Counted from the stretch's first letter, positions 7,201 to 16,577 are shown. The stretch: 64,000 nt of DNA from Poriferisodalis sp965237655 (GCF_965237655.1 NZ_CBDEGB010000001.1:496001-560000); one strand, 5' to 3'. Numbers and translations are program-made. Notes: generated from the letters alone by a model not told the origin.

Positions 7201-9161
7201 ACAGCGTCGGAGCGGGCTCGCTCGGCCAATTCGGCGATGTCAGCCATGATCGCCGACAGCTCATAGTCCTTCGGCGTATAGACGGCGGCCACGCCGGCAT
7301 CGCGCAGCACCTGATGATCGGCCGGCGGGATGATCCCGCCCACCACCACTGGAGCGCTTACGCCTTCGGCGTCGAGACACGCCAGCACTTCGGGCACCAG
7401 CTCGAGATGGCTGCCTGACAGGATCGACAGCCCCACCACGTCGACGTCCTCGTCGCGGGCGGTCGCGGCGATATGAGCGGGTGTCAGACGAATGCCCTCG
7501 TACACCACCTCCATGCCGGCGTTGCGCGCTGCCACCGCCACCTGCTCGGCGCCGTTGGAATGGCCGTCAAGTCCCGGCTTGGCCACCAGCACCCGTGGCG
7601 GCCCACCCGCCATCTGGGCGCAATGCTCCGCCACCGATGCCAGCGAAGCGCTACTGGCCCCTACGCCACCCAGTCCCGTCGGTGCCCGGTACTCCCCGAA
7701 CACTTCGCGCAGCGCCTGCGCCCACTCGCCGGTGGTGACCCCGGCGTGGGCGGCTTCGATGGTCGGCCCCATGATGTTGACATCGCCCGAGGCGGCAACC
7801 CGCAGGTCGTCGAGCGCTGCCACCACCCGGTTTGAATCCCGGGCCCCCCGCCACCGTTCGAGATCGGCGATGAGCTCGGCTTCCACCTCGGGATCCACCC
7901 GCAGGATGGACTCGTCGCTTTCCAGCGGCGACGGGGCGGTTTCGGTGAACTCGTTCACTCCCACCACGGTCAGCTCGCGGCTCTCGATCTGCCGTACGCG
8001 CTCGGTGTGGCTCGCGACCAAGCGCCCCTTCAGCTCTTCGATGGCCGCAAAGGCGCCGCCCATGCCCAGCACGTCATCCAACTCAGCCTGCGCAGACGCC
8101 ACGAGTTCGGCCGTCAGGCCCTCCACCACAACCGAGCCGTCAAAGATGTCGCCGTACTCCAGCAGGTCGGTCTCGTGTGCCAGCACCTGCTGGATTCGCA
8201 GCGACCACTGCTGGTCCCATGGCCGCGGCAGACCCAGCGCTTCATTCCACGCGGGCAGCTGCAATGAGCGGGTCCGTGCCCGTTGCGACAGGGTTACGCC
8301 GAGGGCTTCAAGCGTGATGCGTGCGACGTTGTTCTCTGGCTGAGCTTCGGTGAGGCCCAGCGAATTCACCTGCACGCCATAGCGGAACCGGCGCAGCTTC
8401 GGGTCGGCCACGCCGTAGCGCTCAGAGCAGATCCGGTCCCACATCTGGGTGAGGGCCCGCACTTTGCAGACCTCCTCCACGAACCGGATGCCCGAGTTCA
8501 CAAAGAACGAGATGCTGCCGACGGTGGCGTCGAAGCGATCAGGCGGCACCTTGCCGCTGTCGCGCACGGCATCGAGCACGTCGATGGCGGTCGCCAGCGC
8601 GTAGGCGATCTCCTGAGTGGGCGTGGCGCCGGCTTCTTGCAGGTGGTAGCTGCACACGTTGATCGGGTTCCATTGCGGCACGTGCTGCGAGCAGTAAGCC
8701 ACGACGTCGACGGTCAACCGCCGGCTGGCCTCGGGGCCGTATATGTACGTGCCCCGGCTGAGGTACTCCTTCACGATGTCGTTCTGGGTGGTGCCTCGCA
8801 GGCCGTCGGGCGGCACGCCGGCGTTCTGCGCGTTGGCGATGTACAGGCTCAGCAGCCATGGCGCCGTGGCGTTGATGGTCATCGAGGTGTTCATGGCTTC
8901 GGGCGGGATGCCGTCCATGAGCTGGGCCATGTGGCCCAGGTGCACCACCGGCACGCCGACCTTGCCCACCTCGCCGCGTGCCATCGGATGGTCAGGGTCG
9001 TAGCCGGTCTGTGTCGGCAGGTCGAACGCCACCGACAGTCCGGTCTGGCCTTTGGCCAGCATCGACCGGTACAGCTCGTTGGACGCCCGTGCCGTGGAAT
9101 GCCCCGAGTACGTGCGCATCAGCCACGGCCTTGAGCGCCGCGGCGAATCGGAGGCAGTCAC
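7197..9161 (-). CDS. ecm: Ethylmalonyl-CoA mutase-like B12-dependent mutase (MeaA/Ecm)
   Basis: A 654-residue adenosylcobalamin-dependent acyl-CoA mutase. The large barrel domain begins with RPWLMRTYSGHSTARASNEL and contains LSVAFDLPTQTGYDPDHP, MNTSMTINATAPW and GTTQNDIVKEYLSRGT, a pattern typical of MeaA/ethylmalonyl-CoA mutase rather than the larger methylmalonyl-CoA mutase subunit. The C-terminal cobalamin domain has the DxHxxG motif (AKPGLDGHSNG, about residue 530) with LSILSGSH and VVVGGIIP. In known pathways Ecm converts ethylmalonyl-CoA to methylsuccinyl-CoA. Crotonyl-CoA carboxylase/reductase and the other pathway genes are not in the window. Assignment over methylmalonyl-CoA mutase is by remembered sequence pattern. 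Confidence 0.85.
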   Translation of the reverse strand: MTASDSPRRSRPWLMRTYSGHSTARASNELYRSMLAKGQTGLSVAFDLPTQTGYDPDHPMARGEVGKVGVPVVHLGHMAQLMDGIPPEAMNTSMTINATAPWLLSLYIANAQNAGVPPDGLRGTTQNDIVKEYLSRGTYIYGPEASRRLTVDVVAYCSQHVPQWNPINVCSYHLQEAGATPTQEIAYALATAIDVLDAVRDSGKVPPDRFDATVGSISFFVNSGIRFVEEVCKVRALTQMWDRICSERYGVADPKLRRFRYGVQVNSLGLTEAQPENNVARITLEALGVTLSQRARTRSLQLPAWNEALGLPRPWDQQWSLRIQQVLAHETDLLEYGDIFDGSVVVEGLTAELVASAQAELDDVLGMGGAFAAIEELKGRLVASHTERVRQIESRELTVVGVNEFTETAPSPLESDESILRVDPEVEAELIADLERWRGARDSNRVVAALDDLRVAASGDVNIMGPTIEAAHAGVTTGEWAQALREVFGEYRAPTGLGGVGASSASLASVAEHCAQMAGGPPRVLVAKPGLDGHSNGAEQVAVAARNAGMEVVYEGIRLTPAHIAATARDEDVDVVGLSILSGSHLELVPEVLACLDAEGVSAPVVVGGIIPPADHQVLRDAGVAAVYTPKDYELSAIMADIAELAERARSDAV

Positions 9162-9166
9162 CGGCC

Positions 9167-9874
9167 TTAGCCGTCGAGCATGCGGAAGACCATCGGGCGC
9201 AGCCAGATCTCAGGCAGCGGCCGGGTGACGGCCTCGGACAGAAGCTCCAGGTACGCCGCGCGCTCGACTTCCACGGCTCCCAGCCCGGCCAGGTGCGGTG
9301 TCGTCCACTGCACGTCCACCAGCGCGCCGCCGGTCACCTTGAGCGCATCCACCAGCGCCACCAGCGCCACCTTGGAGGCGTCGCTCTCGGTGTGGAACAT
9401 CGACTCGCCGGCGAACAGGGCGCCGATCGCCACCCCATAGAGGCCGCCTACGAGTTCATCGTCGAGCCAGGCCTCCACGCTGTGCGCCCATCCCAGCTCG
9501 TGCAGCTCCCGGTAAGCGTTTCCCATGTCGTCGCTGATCCAGCCGTGGGGACGGGCGGGATCGGCGCACGACTCCAGCACCTGCTCGAAGGCGGTGTCGA
9601 TACGGATGTCGAAGCGCCTGCAAGCCCGACGCAGCGATCGGCTGACTCGCAGATAGCTGAGCGGCAGGATGCCGCGTGGGTCCGGCGACCACCATCCGAC
9701 GGTGTCGCCCAACGGCATCGGGAACAGGCCCGTCCGGTAGGCGCCCAGCAGCGTGCCGGCTCCGAGGTCGGCACCCGCTCCCACAAGGCCGTTCTCATCG
9801 GCTGTCGACGCTGGCGGGAATGACCATCCCGACCCAGGCGGCTCCGTTGGGCCGTCTTCTGACTGGCGCTGCAT
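9167..9874 (-). CDS. aat: Leucyl/phenylalanyl-tRNA--protein transferase
   Basis: A 235-residue Aat-family enzyme of the N-degron pathway, which transfers Leu or Phe from aminoacyl-tRNA to the N-terminus of proteins with basic first residues. Family motifs include AYRTGLFPMP, WWSPDPRGILPL, WISDDMGNAYRELHELGWAHSVE (split here into two recognisable blocks, WISDDMGNAYREL and GWAHSVEAW), GGLYGVAIGALFAGESMF and the C-terminal DVQWTTPHLAGLGA. I chose the ATG at 9874 because upstream sequence is only basic low-complexity. It ends five bases before the mutase start on the same strand, so the two may be cotranscribed. Confidence 0.93.
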   Translation of the reverse strand: MQRQSEDGPTEPPGSGWSFPPASTADENGLVGAGADLGAGTLLGAYRTGLFPMPLGDTVGWWSPDPRGILPLSYLRVSRSLRRACRRFDIRIDTAFEQVLESCADPARPHGWISDDMGNAYRELHELGWAHSVEAWLDDELVGGLYGVAIGALFAGESMFHTESDASKVALVALVDALKVTGGALVDVQWTTPHLAGLGAVEVERAAYLELLSEAVTRPLPEIWLRPMVFRMLDG

Positions 9875-9944
9875 CAGTGCGAGCCTAGGCGTGATCTGGT
9901 CGAAGCGCCGCTTGACGCGCCGGCCGCGCCGGCCGCGCTCTGGG

Positions 9945-10877
9945 CTAGCTGCGCGCATCGGTGTATGCGTTGATCTGAGCGTCCGTCGCGTCGGTGATCG
10001 TCACGCTGTGCACCACGACTTCGTCGATCGGGGCGTCGGCTGGGTCGGTCTCGACTCCCTCGATTGCCAAGACGACGTCCATGCCGTCGACGACGTGGCC
10101 GAGCGGCGAGTACAGGGGCGGCAGCGAGGCGCCGTCGGGACCGGTGATGACGAAGAACTGGGAGCCGTTGGTGGCCGGATTCCCACGGTTGGCCATCGCA
10201 ACCGAGCCGATCCGGTACCAGTCCTCTTCGGGGAAGTCGCCGGTGAATTGGTAGCCGGGACCGCCGGTGCCGTACTGCAGTTGCACGTCGCCGCCTTGGA
10301 CTACGAAGCCAGCGATGATCCGGTGGAAGAGTGTCCCGTCGAAGGCTCCCCAGCGGCCCAGCACCACGAAGTTGTTGACGCTGTCGAGGTCGAGCACCGA
10401 GTCGAGCACCATGGTGAAGTCGCCCATGCTGGTTTCGAAGGTCGCGGCGTACATCGCCTCGACGTCGATGCAGAGCGGGTGCGGCCCGTCGAATTGGTTG
10501 CGGGTGCCGTCGCTGCCGTCGGCGGCCGGACAGCCCGTCGATTCTGGCGCAGCGGCCGCGGTGTCGTCGGGGCTGTCATCGGCCTCAGTCTCAGCTTCAA
10601 CCTCGCTGGCCGGCGGCGCTTCATCGCTCGGCTCATCGGTCTCGAACGTGGTGACGTCGGGTGCCTCGGTGTCAGTGACCACTGCGCTGTCACCGCTGTC
10701 GTCAGGGTCATCGCCGGTGAAGGTGCTCCACAGCCACAGCGCCACCAGCACGGCTGCCGCGATGAGCACGATTCGCATCACTTTGCGGGCCACGGTGGAA
10801 CGCTTCTTGACGCGTTCGGCTTGGGCCACCGCCCGCATGCGGTTCTCGCGCTGGCGCTGTCTCTTCTCGCTGCTCAT
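9945..10877 (-). CDS. Membrane-anchored cyclophilin-type peptidyl-prolyl isomerase
   Basis: A 310-residue protein starting at MSSEKRQRQ. It has a basic cytoplasmic N-terminus, one membrane helix (about residues 34-51, VMRIVLIAAAVLVALWLW), a long acidic Thr/Asp/Glu-rich linker, and an extracytoplasmic cyclophilin domain from about residue 135. Cyclophilin motifs are clear: NNFVVLGRWGAFDGTLFHRI, FVVQGGD, ANRGNPATNGSQFFV and YSPLGHVVDGMDVV. The likely role is folding of exported proteins. The gene lies upstream of aat on the same strand and divergent from lysC. An upstream ATG at 10934 would add residues without resemblance to the family. Confidence 0.92.
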   Translation of the reverse strand: MSSEKRQRQRENRMRAVAQAERVKKRSTVARKVMRIVLIAAAVLVALWLWSTFTGDDPDDSGDSAVVTDTEAPDVTTFETDEPSDEAPPASEVEAETEADDSPDDTAAAAPESTGCPAADGSDGTRNQFDGPHPLCIDVEAMYAATFETSMGDFTMVLDSVLDLDSVNNFVVLGRWGAFDGTLFHRIIAGFVVQGGDVQLQYGTGGPGYQFTGDFPEEDWYRIGSVAMANRGNPATNGSQFFVITGPDGASLPPLYSPLGHVVDGMDVVLAIEGVETDPADAPIDEVVVHSVTITDATDAQINAYTDARS

Positions 10878-11031
10878 GAGCGGCGTTCTCCGTGCCCTCG
10901 GCCCGCATAGGGCGGGCGCAATCTCGGGGCTCAAGGTGTCCCCTGACCAGTACCGGCGGTCACACTACCGATGCCCGCTCAGTGGCCCGCAGAGGCGGTC
11001 GCGGAAAGACCCCCCGGTACCCTCGCTCGGC

Positions 11032-12258
11032 GTGCCGTTGGTCGTGCAGAAGTTCGGTGGAACGTCGATCGCCAGCGCCGCGCGCATGCGCGAGGTTGCC
11101 GACCACGTGAAGCACTGCCGCAGCCGCGGCGACGAGATCGTGCTGGTCATCAGCGCCATGGGTTCGGAGACCGACGAGCTCATCACTCTGGCCACGCAGA
11201 TCTCCGAAGAGCCAGCAGGCCGTGAGATGGACATGCTCATCACGGCGGGCGAGCGCAAGGCGATCGCTCTCATGTGCATGGCACTGCATGACGTGGGCGT
11301 TCTGGCGGACTCGTTCACCGGCAGCCAAGCGGGGTTTGTGACCGACACGAACCACCGCAACGCCAAGATCCTGTCGGTCACCCCGAAGCGGGTGACTGAG
11401 TCGCTCGAGGCCGGGCGTGTCGCGGTCGTGGCGGGTGCCCAGGGGGTGTCCACCGACAACAACGTGACGTTCCTGGGCCGCGGCGGTTCGGACACCACCG
11501 CGGTGGCGCTGGCGCACGGCCTCGGCGCCGACGCCTGCGAGCTCTACACCGATGTGTCGGGGGTGTTCACCACAGATCCACGGGTGTGCCCCAGTGCTCG
11601 GAAACTGGCACGTCTCGGCTTCGATGAATTGCTCGAGATGACCGCCATGGGCTGCCCCAAGCCGGCCGCCCGCTCGGTCGAGGTTGCCCGCACGTACGGC
11701 GTTCCCCTGCACGTGCGCTCGGCATTCACATGGGAACCGGGAACGTGGGTCGTCGACACGGAGTCAGGCATGGACGCGAGAGAAATGGAAAAGCCGATTG
11801 TGACCGGCATCGTGCCGGATACGTCGCAGGCCAAGGTCACACTGGTCGGCGTCCGCGACGAACCGGGGATCGCCGCCAAGGTGTTCCGCACGCTGGCCGA
11901 CGCCGCGGTCAACGTCGACATGATCGTGCAGAACGTGGGCGATCACGACCGCACGGACATCTCGTTCACCGTTCCAGCAGAGAGCGCCGACGAGGTGCGA
12001 GCCATCTGCGAGGGCATGGTGGACACGGTGGGCTTCGCCTCGGCGAACACCGATGCCGGCATCGCCCGGGTCTCGCTCGTCGGCGCCGGCATGGCCAGCC
12101 ATCCCGGCGTGGCCGCCACCATGTTCGAGACGCTGGCAGCGCAGAACATCAACATCGAGATGATCTCCACCTCGCCGATCCGCATCTCCTGCGTAGTAGC
12201 CGAAGCAGACGTAGACCGAGCCACAGTGGCCCTGCACACAGCCTTCGGCCTCGACTGA
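11032..12258 (+). CDS. lysC: Aspartate kinase
   Basis: A 408-residue aspartokinase, first enzyme of the lysine/threonine/methionine pathway. It starts at GTG with the nucleotide-binding motif KFGGTS at residues 7-12, followed by SAMGSETDELI, ITAGERKAIALM, FLGRGGSDTTAVALA and the DVSGVFTTDPRV loop. Residues from about 265 form paired ACT domains (VTLVGVRDEPGIAAKVF and VSLVGAGMASHPGVAATMFE), consistent with feedback regulation by end products. It is followed 54 bp downstream by asd, the next enzyme of the pathway. No separate internal beta-subunit start is evident, although GTG codons exist in the regulatory half. Confidence 0.96.
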   Translation: MPLVVQKFGGTSIASAARMREVADHVKHCRSRGDEIVLVISAMGSETDELITLATQISEEPAGREMDMLITAGERKAIALMCMALHDVGVLADSFTGSQAGFVTDTNHRNAKILSVTPKRVTESLEAGRVAVVAGAQGVSTDNNVTFLGRGGSDTTAVALAHGLGADACELYTDVSGVFTTDPRVCPSARKLARLGFDELLEMTAMGCPKPAARSVEVARTYGVPLHVRSAFTWEPGTWVVDTESGMDAREMEKPIVTGIVPDTSQAKVTLVGVRDEPGIAAKVFRTLADAAVNVDMIVQNVGDHDRTDISFTVPAESADEVRAICEGMVDTVGFASANTDAGIARVSLVGAGMASHPGVAATMFETLAAQNINIEMISTSPIRISCVVAEADVDRATVALHTAFGLD

Positions 12259-12312
12259 CCAGCCGAGAAAATCGCAGAAGCCCGCTGAACCGACCTCGGT
12301 AGCCTCAGATTC

Positions 12313-13332
12313 ATGCGCGTAGGAATCGTGGGAGCCACCGGCCAGGTAGGCGGCGTCATGCGGGACATCCTCGCCGAACGGGACTTCCCGATCGACGAGC
12401 TGCGGCTGTTCGCATCTGCCCGCTCGGCCGGCCGCAAGCTGTCGTGGAACGGATCCGAGATCGCTGTTGAGGACGCTGCAGCAGCCGACTTCACCGGTCT
12501 CGACATCGCCCTGTTCTCGGCGGGCAAGACCACGTCGCTGGCGATCTCCGAGCGGGTCGCCTCACAAGGTCCGACAGTCATCGACAACTCCTCGGCGTGG
12601 CGCATGGACCCCGATGTCCCGCTGGTGGTGCCGGAGGTGAACGCCAAGGAGGTGTTCAACGCGCCGAAGGGGATCATCGCCAATCCGAACTGCACGACGA
12701 TGGCGGCAATGCCCGTGCTGGCGCCGCTGCACGCTGAGGCCGGCTTGGTGTCGATGGTGGCGGCCACCTACCAGGCGGTGTCCGGAGCGGGCCTCGCCGG
12801 CGTCGACGAGCTCGTCCGTGCCTTGGCTGCGACCACCGAGGGTGCCGCTGCGCTCACCTTCGACGGCGATGCTGCCACCCACCCGGCCTCGGACAAGTTC
12901 CCAGGCCCGATAGCTCACAACGTGCTGGCACAGGCGGGCAACTTCGTCGACGACGGCAGCGGCGAGACCGATGAAGAGCAGAAGCTCCGCTACGAGAGCC
13001 GGAAGATCCTAGGCATCGGTGATCTGGCGGTATCGGGCACCTGTGTGCGGGTGCCGGTGTTCACCGGGCACTCGCTTGCGCTGAACCTGCGCTTCGAGCG
13101 ATCGATCTCGCCCGAGCGGGCGACCGAGCTGCTGGCCGATGCGCCGGGTGTCGAGCTGGCCGATCTGCCCACACCGCTCAGCGCAGCGGGCCGTGACCCG
13201 TCCTACGTGGGTCGCATCCGCCGCGATCCCACCGTCGAACACGGCTTGGCACTGTTTGTGGTCGGCGACAATCTCCGCAAGGGAGCGGCGCTCAACGCGA
13301 TTCAAATCGCCGAGGTTCTCTCGGCGATCTGA
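12313..13332 (+). CDS. asd: Aspartate-semialdehyde dehydrogenase
   Basis: A 339-residue enzyme reducing aspartyl phosphate to aspartate semialdehyde with NADPH. It starts MRVGIVGATGQVGGVM (nucleotide-binding GxTGxVG) and carries IDNSSAWRMDPDVPLVVPEVN and the active-site IIANPNCTTMAAMPVL, with the catalytic cysteine at residue 127. VSGTCVRVPVFTGHS matches the substrate-binding region. The length is normal. It is cotranscribed with lysC in all likelihood, given the 54-bp gap and shared strand. Confidence 0.96.
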   Translation: MRVGIVGATGQVGGVMRDILAERDFPIDELRLFASARSAGRKLSWNGSEIAVEDAAAADFTGLDIALFSAGKTTSLAISERVASQGPTVIDNSSAWRMDPDVPLVVPEVNAKEVFNAPKGIIANPNCTTMAAMPVLAPLHAEAGLVSMVAATYQAVSGAGLAGVDELVRALAATTEGAAALTFDGDAATHPASDKFPGPIAHNVLAQAGNFVDDGSGETDEEQKLRYESRKILGIGDLAVSGTCVRVPVFTGHSLALNLRFERSISPERATELLADAPGVELADLPTPLSAAGRDPSYVGRIRRDPTVEHGLALFVVGDNLRKGAALNAIQIAEVLSAI

Positions 13333-13360
13333 GACACAGTGCCGAAGTTCTCGGCGGCGC

Positions 13361-14377
13361 CTAGGACTCGTCGCCGCGGCGCACTGCTACTTCGGCGCCG
13401 GGCACCTCAGGCTCGTCGTCGACGATCTCGGCCGGAAAGCCGGGTGCCGTAATGGTCCGCCCCGTGGCTTCCTCGAGCCGCCGGATGATGTTCGGCGACC
13501 ACTCCCGGTCGCCGTAGCGAGCGGCACCGTCGGCGAACACGTCCACCAGCAGCGGCGACAGCTCCAGCGGCAGGCCCTGTTCAGCGGCAATGTCGGCGAA
13601 GAGGCCGATGTCCTTGCACACCAGGTCCATGGTGAAGTTGATGTCCCGCGAGCCATTCAGGATGACCTGACTCTCGGTCTCGTGCACGAACGAGTTGCCC
13701 GAGCTGATGCGGATGGCCTCATACGCGGTGGCCAGGTCCATTCCCGCCGCTTGGGAGGTGACCAAAGCCTCGCACAGCGAGACCAGGTTGGCCGTGGCCA
13801 GGTAGTTCGTGACCACTTTGAGAATCGACGCGGAGCCCAACGCTCCAGTGTACAGGATGCGGCGCCCCATCGTCGTGAGCAGCGGCAGCATCGCCTCGAA
13901 GGTGTCCCGCTCGCCGCCGGCGAAGATCGAGATGTTGCCGGTGGCGGCCCGGTGGCAGCCGCCCGATACCGGGCAGTCGATAGCGGTGCCACCGGCGGCT
14001 TCCACAAGCGCTCCCAGCCGACGGACCTCGTGGTGATCGGTGGTGCTCATCTCAGCCCAGATCTTCGAACCCGATCCGGCCGGCCCGGCTAACGCAGCCG
14101 AGGAGAACCCAGCCAGCACGCCGTCGCGAGCTTCGAGCACGGCCGCTGACGCAGCGGGCGTCGGGAGGCAGGTGATCACCACGTCGCAGCGTTCCGCCAA
14201 CTCAGCACCCGATGAGGCCTCGCTCACACCGACATCGAGAAATGGCGCCATCGCAGCCGGATCCAGATCGCGCACGACCAGCTCGAATCCGTTGCGCTGA
14301 AGGGAACCGGCCAGCTTGCCGCCCACGTTGCCCAGCCCGATGAAGCCAACCCGGCGCGCTGCGTCAGATTGCATCAC
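13361..14377 (-). CDS. NAD(P)-dependent oxidoreductase, 3-hydroxyisobutyrate dehydrogenase family
   Basis: A 338-residue beta-hydroxyacid dehydrogenase. The Rossmann motif VGFIGLGNVGGKLAGSL lies at the N-terminus, and the family substrate motif appears as DCPVSGGCHRAATGNISIFAGG. The central helix region GSASILKVVTNYLATANLVSLCEAL contains the catalytic lysine expected in this family (LKVVTN). Members oxidise 3-hydroxyisobutyrate, tartronate semialdehyde or related substrates; the specific substrate is not resolvable. It is somewhat longer than the usual 290-300 residues because of a C-terminal extension. It converges on asd. Confidence 0.88.
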   Translation of the reverse strand: MMQSDAARRVGFIGLGNVGGKLAGSLQRNGFELVVRDLDPAAMAPFLDVGVSEASSGAELAERCDVVITCLPTPAASAAVLEARDGVLAGFSSAALAGPAGSGSKIWAEMSTTDHHEVRRLGALVEAAGGTAIDCPVSGGCHRAATGNISIFAGGERDTFEAMLPLLTTMGRRILYTGALGSASILKVVTNYLATANLVSLCEALVTSQAAGMDLATAYEAIRISSGNSFVHETESQVILNGSRDINFTMDLVCKDIGLFADIAAEQGLPLELSPLLVDVFADGAARYGDREWSPNIIRRLEEATGRTITAPGFPAEIVDDEPEVPGAEVAVRRGDES

Positions 14378-14424
14378 GCCCTTCTATTGTCGCGAGCGCG
14401 GCGAAGCCTTGCGCTCGCAAAGAA

Positions 14425-14501
<77 letters not shown>

Positions 14502-14581
14502 TTTGCGATCACCGTTGGCTGATCGCTCCGGCCGAAGTTACCGGTCTCGCAAGCGCAAGCGCTACCGGAATGTACGGCCGC

Positions 14582-14968
14582 CTATGTGGCGCTCGCGGCG
14601 TCGCGCTCCAGCAGTTGGTGCGCGGTGCGCCGCAGCTGCAACGGGTTGAGCGGCTTGATCAGCCACGCATCGGCGTCAGAACGCCGGGCCAAGAAGACGT
14701 CGGCTTCCCGGTCGGCCAGCATCAGCACCGGCACCCGCGGCAGCCTGCCCATGCCGGATTCGAGCCGCAAATCCAAGCATGTGGCCATGCCGCCCATGTT
14801 GCCGATCTGGAAGTCCAGGATCACCAGGTCAGGTGTGCTGGCCGCCACCGCGGGCCGGACCTCGTGACCTGATCGCACGACCCGGAAGGTCACGTCGGCC
14901 CCGGAAAGCGCGGCGGCCACCTCTTCGACGACCCAGTCTGCGTCGGTGGCCAGAAGCACGTCGGTCAC
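14582..14968 (-). CDS. Stand-alone response-regulator receiver domain protein
   Basis: A 128-residue protein that is a single receiver (REC) domain with no output domain. The phosphoacceptor aspartate lies in PDLVILDFQIGNMGG, the switch region reads VPVLMLADREADVFLA, and the conserved lysine is in AWLIKPLNP. I chose the GTG at 14968 (VTDVLLATDADWV) because upstream frame is low-complexity and overlaps the divergent gene's leader. Single-domain receivers usually act by protein-protein contact. No cognate kinase lies next to it. The conserved Ser/Thr of the switch is replaced by Ala (MLAD), so conformational signalling may be atypical. Confidence 0.82.
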   Translation of the reverse strand: MTDVLLATDADWVVEEVAAALSGADVTFRVVRSGHEVRPAVAASTPDLVILDFQIGNMGGMATCLDLRLESGMGRLPRVPVLMLADREADVFLARRSDADAWLIKPLNPLQLRRTAHQLLERDAASAT

Positions 14969-15087
14969 GATGGCGCAGGGTAATGGGGTCTGCACTGCTG
15001 GGCGTCGTGTCGCGGCCGGTCCGGCTCGCGTCGCACATCTGGGCAGCGCTCCTAGAGTTCGGGCCGTCGCCGATCCAGGGAGCCTGG

Positions 15088-16512
15088 GTGAAAGCACGAC
15101 AGAACCGCCGCCGCGGGTTCGCGCGCCTCGCTGCCGCGACGCTGCTGGTGTCTGGCGTGTTGGGCTTGGCCATCTCGCCGGCGTCCGCTCACGAGGAGTC
15201 GGCTGACCACGCCCCCGACAGCGAGAACCCCCAGATCGTGGGCGACGACGGTTCCCGACAGATCGTCGTGGTGGAAGTCAACGGCCTCATCGATCCGATC
15301 ATGGCGTCGTACATCACGCGGGAAATCGCCACCGCGCAAGGGCGTCACGCGATCGGCGTGGTGCTGCAGGTTGAAAGTGCCGGAACCACGCTCGACGACC
15401 CCGAACTCGTCGAACTGCTCGACAATATGCACCTCGCGCACCTGCCGGTGGGCGTGTGGGTCGGACCTAGCGGCGCACAGGCGCTCCGAGGCGCTGCCCA
15501 CCTGGTCACCATGGCCGATTTCGCCGCGATCGCGCCCGGCGGTCGGATCGGCGACTTCACCGCAGTGCAGGGCCTCATTCATGCCCATGGTCCCGATGCC
15601 GAGCGGTTCCACCGTCACGACGACGACGGGCTTCACTCGGGCACGAGCGTCCGGTACTTCGACGCCGAATCTGCCATGGGCGAGGGTCTCATCCACAGCA
15701 CGGCTCCCTCGATCGGCGAGTTCATCTTCGCCATGTCGGATACGGGCTACTTGCCGCCGATCGGGCAGAACGTCACCGGCGACGACGGTGTGGTGCGGCG
15801 AGCCCCGGCCCCCGATGTGGTCGTGAAGTTCGTCAAGCTGCCGCTGCTCGACGGCCTGTTCCACACCGCTGCCAGCCCGGCGGTGGCCTACTTGCTGCTG
15901 CTCGCCGGGTTGTCGTTGCTGCTGCTTGACTTCTACACCGGCGGCATCGGCGTCGCCGCGGTCGTGGGTGCTCTGTGCGGGCTGCTCTCGGCCTTCGGCT
16001 TGGGGACACTCGACATTCGACCGTGGGCGCTTGCGCTGCTCATCGCGGCCTTCGTGGCGTTCGCTGTGGACATCCAAACGGGCGTGCCGCGCTTTTGGAC
16101 TGCCGTGGGCGGCGTGGCGTTGCTCGTCAGCTCGCTGTTGCTGTTCGGCCAGCACTCGATGAGTTGGATCCCGCTGGTCGTGGGCCTCGTGATGGTCGGC
16201 GTATTCGTGCTGTCGGGCATGCCTGCGCTGGTCCGGACCCGGTACGGCACCGCCACTGTGGGCCGGGATTGGCTGGTCGGGGTTGCGGGCACTGCGGTGA
16301 CCGACATCGATCCCGACGGCACTGTCGAAGTTCACGGTGCCCAGTGGCGGGCCCGAGTGAACCGGCTGACACCGCTGCAGGCGGGTGAACCGTTGCGCGT
16401 CAGCGGCTTCAGCGGGGTGGTGCTGGAGGTGGAGCCGCTCGAAGGTGCAGCGGTGGATTACCGCGAGATGCGCAAGAAACGGGCTGATGCGCCGGTTTCC
16501 GAAACCGAATGA
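15088..16512 (+). CDS. NfeD-type membrane protein with ClpP-class serine protease-like domain
   Basis: A 474-residue protein from the GTG at 15088, which places a clean signal peptide (basic RQNRRRGFARL, hydrophobic LLVSGVLGLAI, then SPASA) at the N-terminus. The extracytoplasmic region resembles the ClpP-like domain of long NfeD proteins (IGVVLQVESAGTTL, then VGVWVGPSGAQALRGAAHLV). Four to six membrane helices follow (LLLLAGLSLLLLDFYTGG, WALALLIAAFVAFAVD and others), and a C-terminal OB-fold NfeD domain (GTAVTDIDPDGTVEVHG) ends the protein. Long NfeD proteins are thought to act with SPFH/stomatin-like membrane proteins; none is adjacent. An ATG at 14983 is an alternative start. Confidence 0.85.
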   Translation: MKARQNRRRGFARLAAATLLVSGVLGLAISPASAHEESADHAPDSENPQIVGDDGSRQIVVVEVNGLIDPIMASYITREIATAQGRHAIGVVLQVESAGTTLDDPELVELLDNMHLAHLPVGVWVGPSGAQALRGAAHLVTMADFAAIAPGGRIGDFTAVQGLIHAHGPDAERFHRHDDDGLHSGTSVRYFDAESAMGEGLIHSTAPSIGEFIFAMSDTGYLPPIGQNVTGDDGVVRRAPAPDVVVKFVKLPLLDGLFHTAASPAVAYLLLLAGLSLLLLDFYTGGIGVAAVVGALCGLLSAFGLGTLDIRPWALALLIAAFVAFAVDIQTGVPRFWTAVGGVALLVSSLLLFGQHSMSWIPLVVGLVMVGVFVLSGMPALVRTRYGTATVGRDWLVGVAGTAVTDIDPDGTVEVHGAQWRARVNRLTPLQAGEPLRVSGFSGVVLEVEPLEGAAVDYREMRKKRADAPVSETE

Positions 16513-16527
16513 GGTTTCGTTTACCTC

Positions 16528-16556
16528 TTGTCAAGTGAATTCTTGTCCTCTAATGT
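16528..16556 (+). promoter_or_regulatory. Predicted sigma-70-type promoter for whiB
   Basis: TTGTCA at 16528-16533 and TAATGT at 16551-16556 are separated by 17 bp, an optimal housekeeping-promoter layout, and lie directly upstream of the whiB gene at 16578. The very short distance to the start codon implies a leader of about 15 nt. Confidence 0.6.
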
Positions 16557-16576
16557 CCCCCCCAAGAAGGGGGACA
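16554..16576 (+). promoter_or_regulatory. Inverted repeat over -10 region and ribosome-binding site of whiB
   Basis: TGTCCCCC (16554-16561) and GGGGGACA (16569-16576) are perfect 8-bp complements separated by CCAAGAA. The right arm holds the purine-rich ribosome-binding sequence and ends one base before the ATG. As DNA it could be an operator overlapping the -10 element; as RNA only the part after the transcription start would form. Its placement suggests control of WhiB synthesis. Confidence 0.5.
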
Positions 16577-16577
16577 C

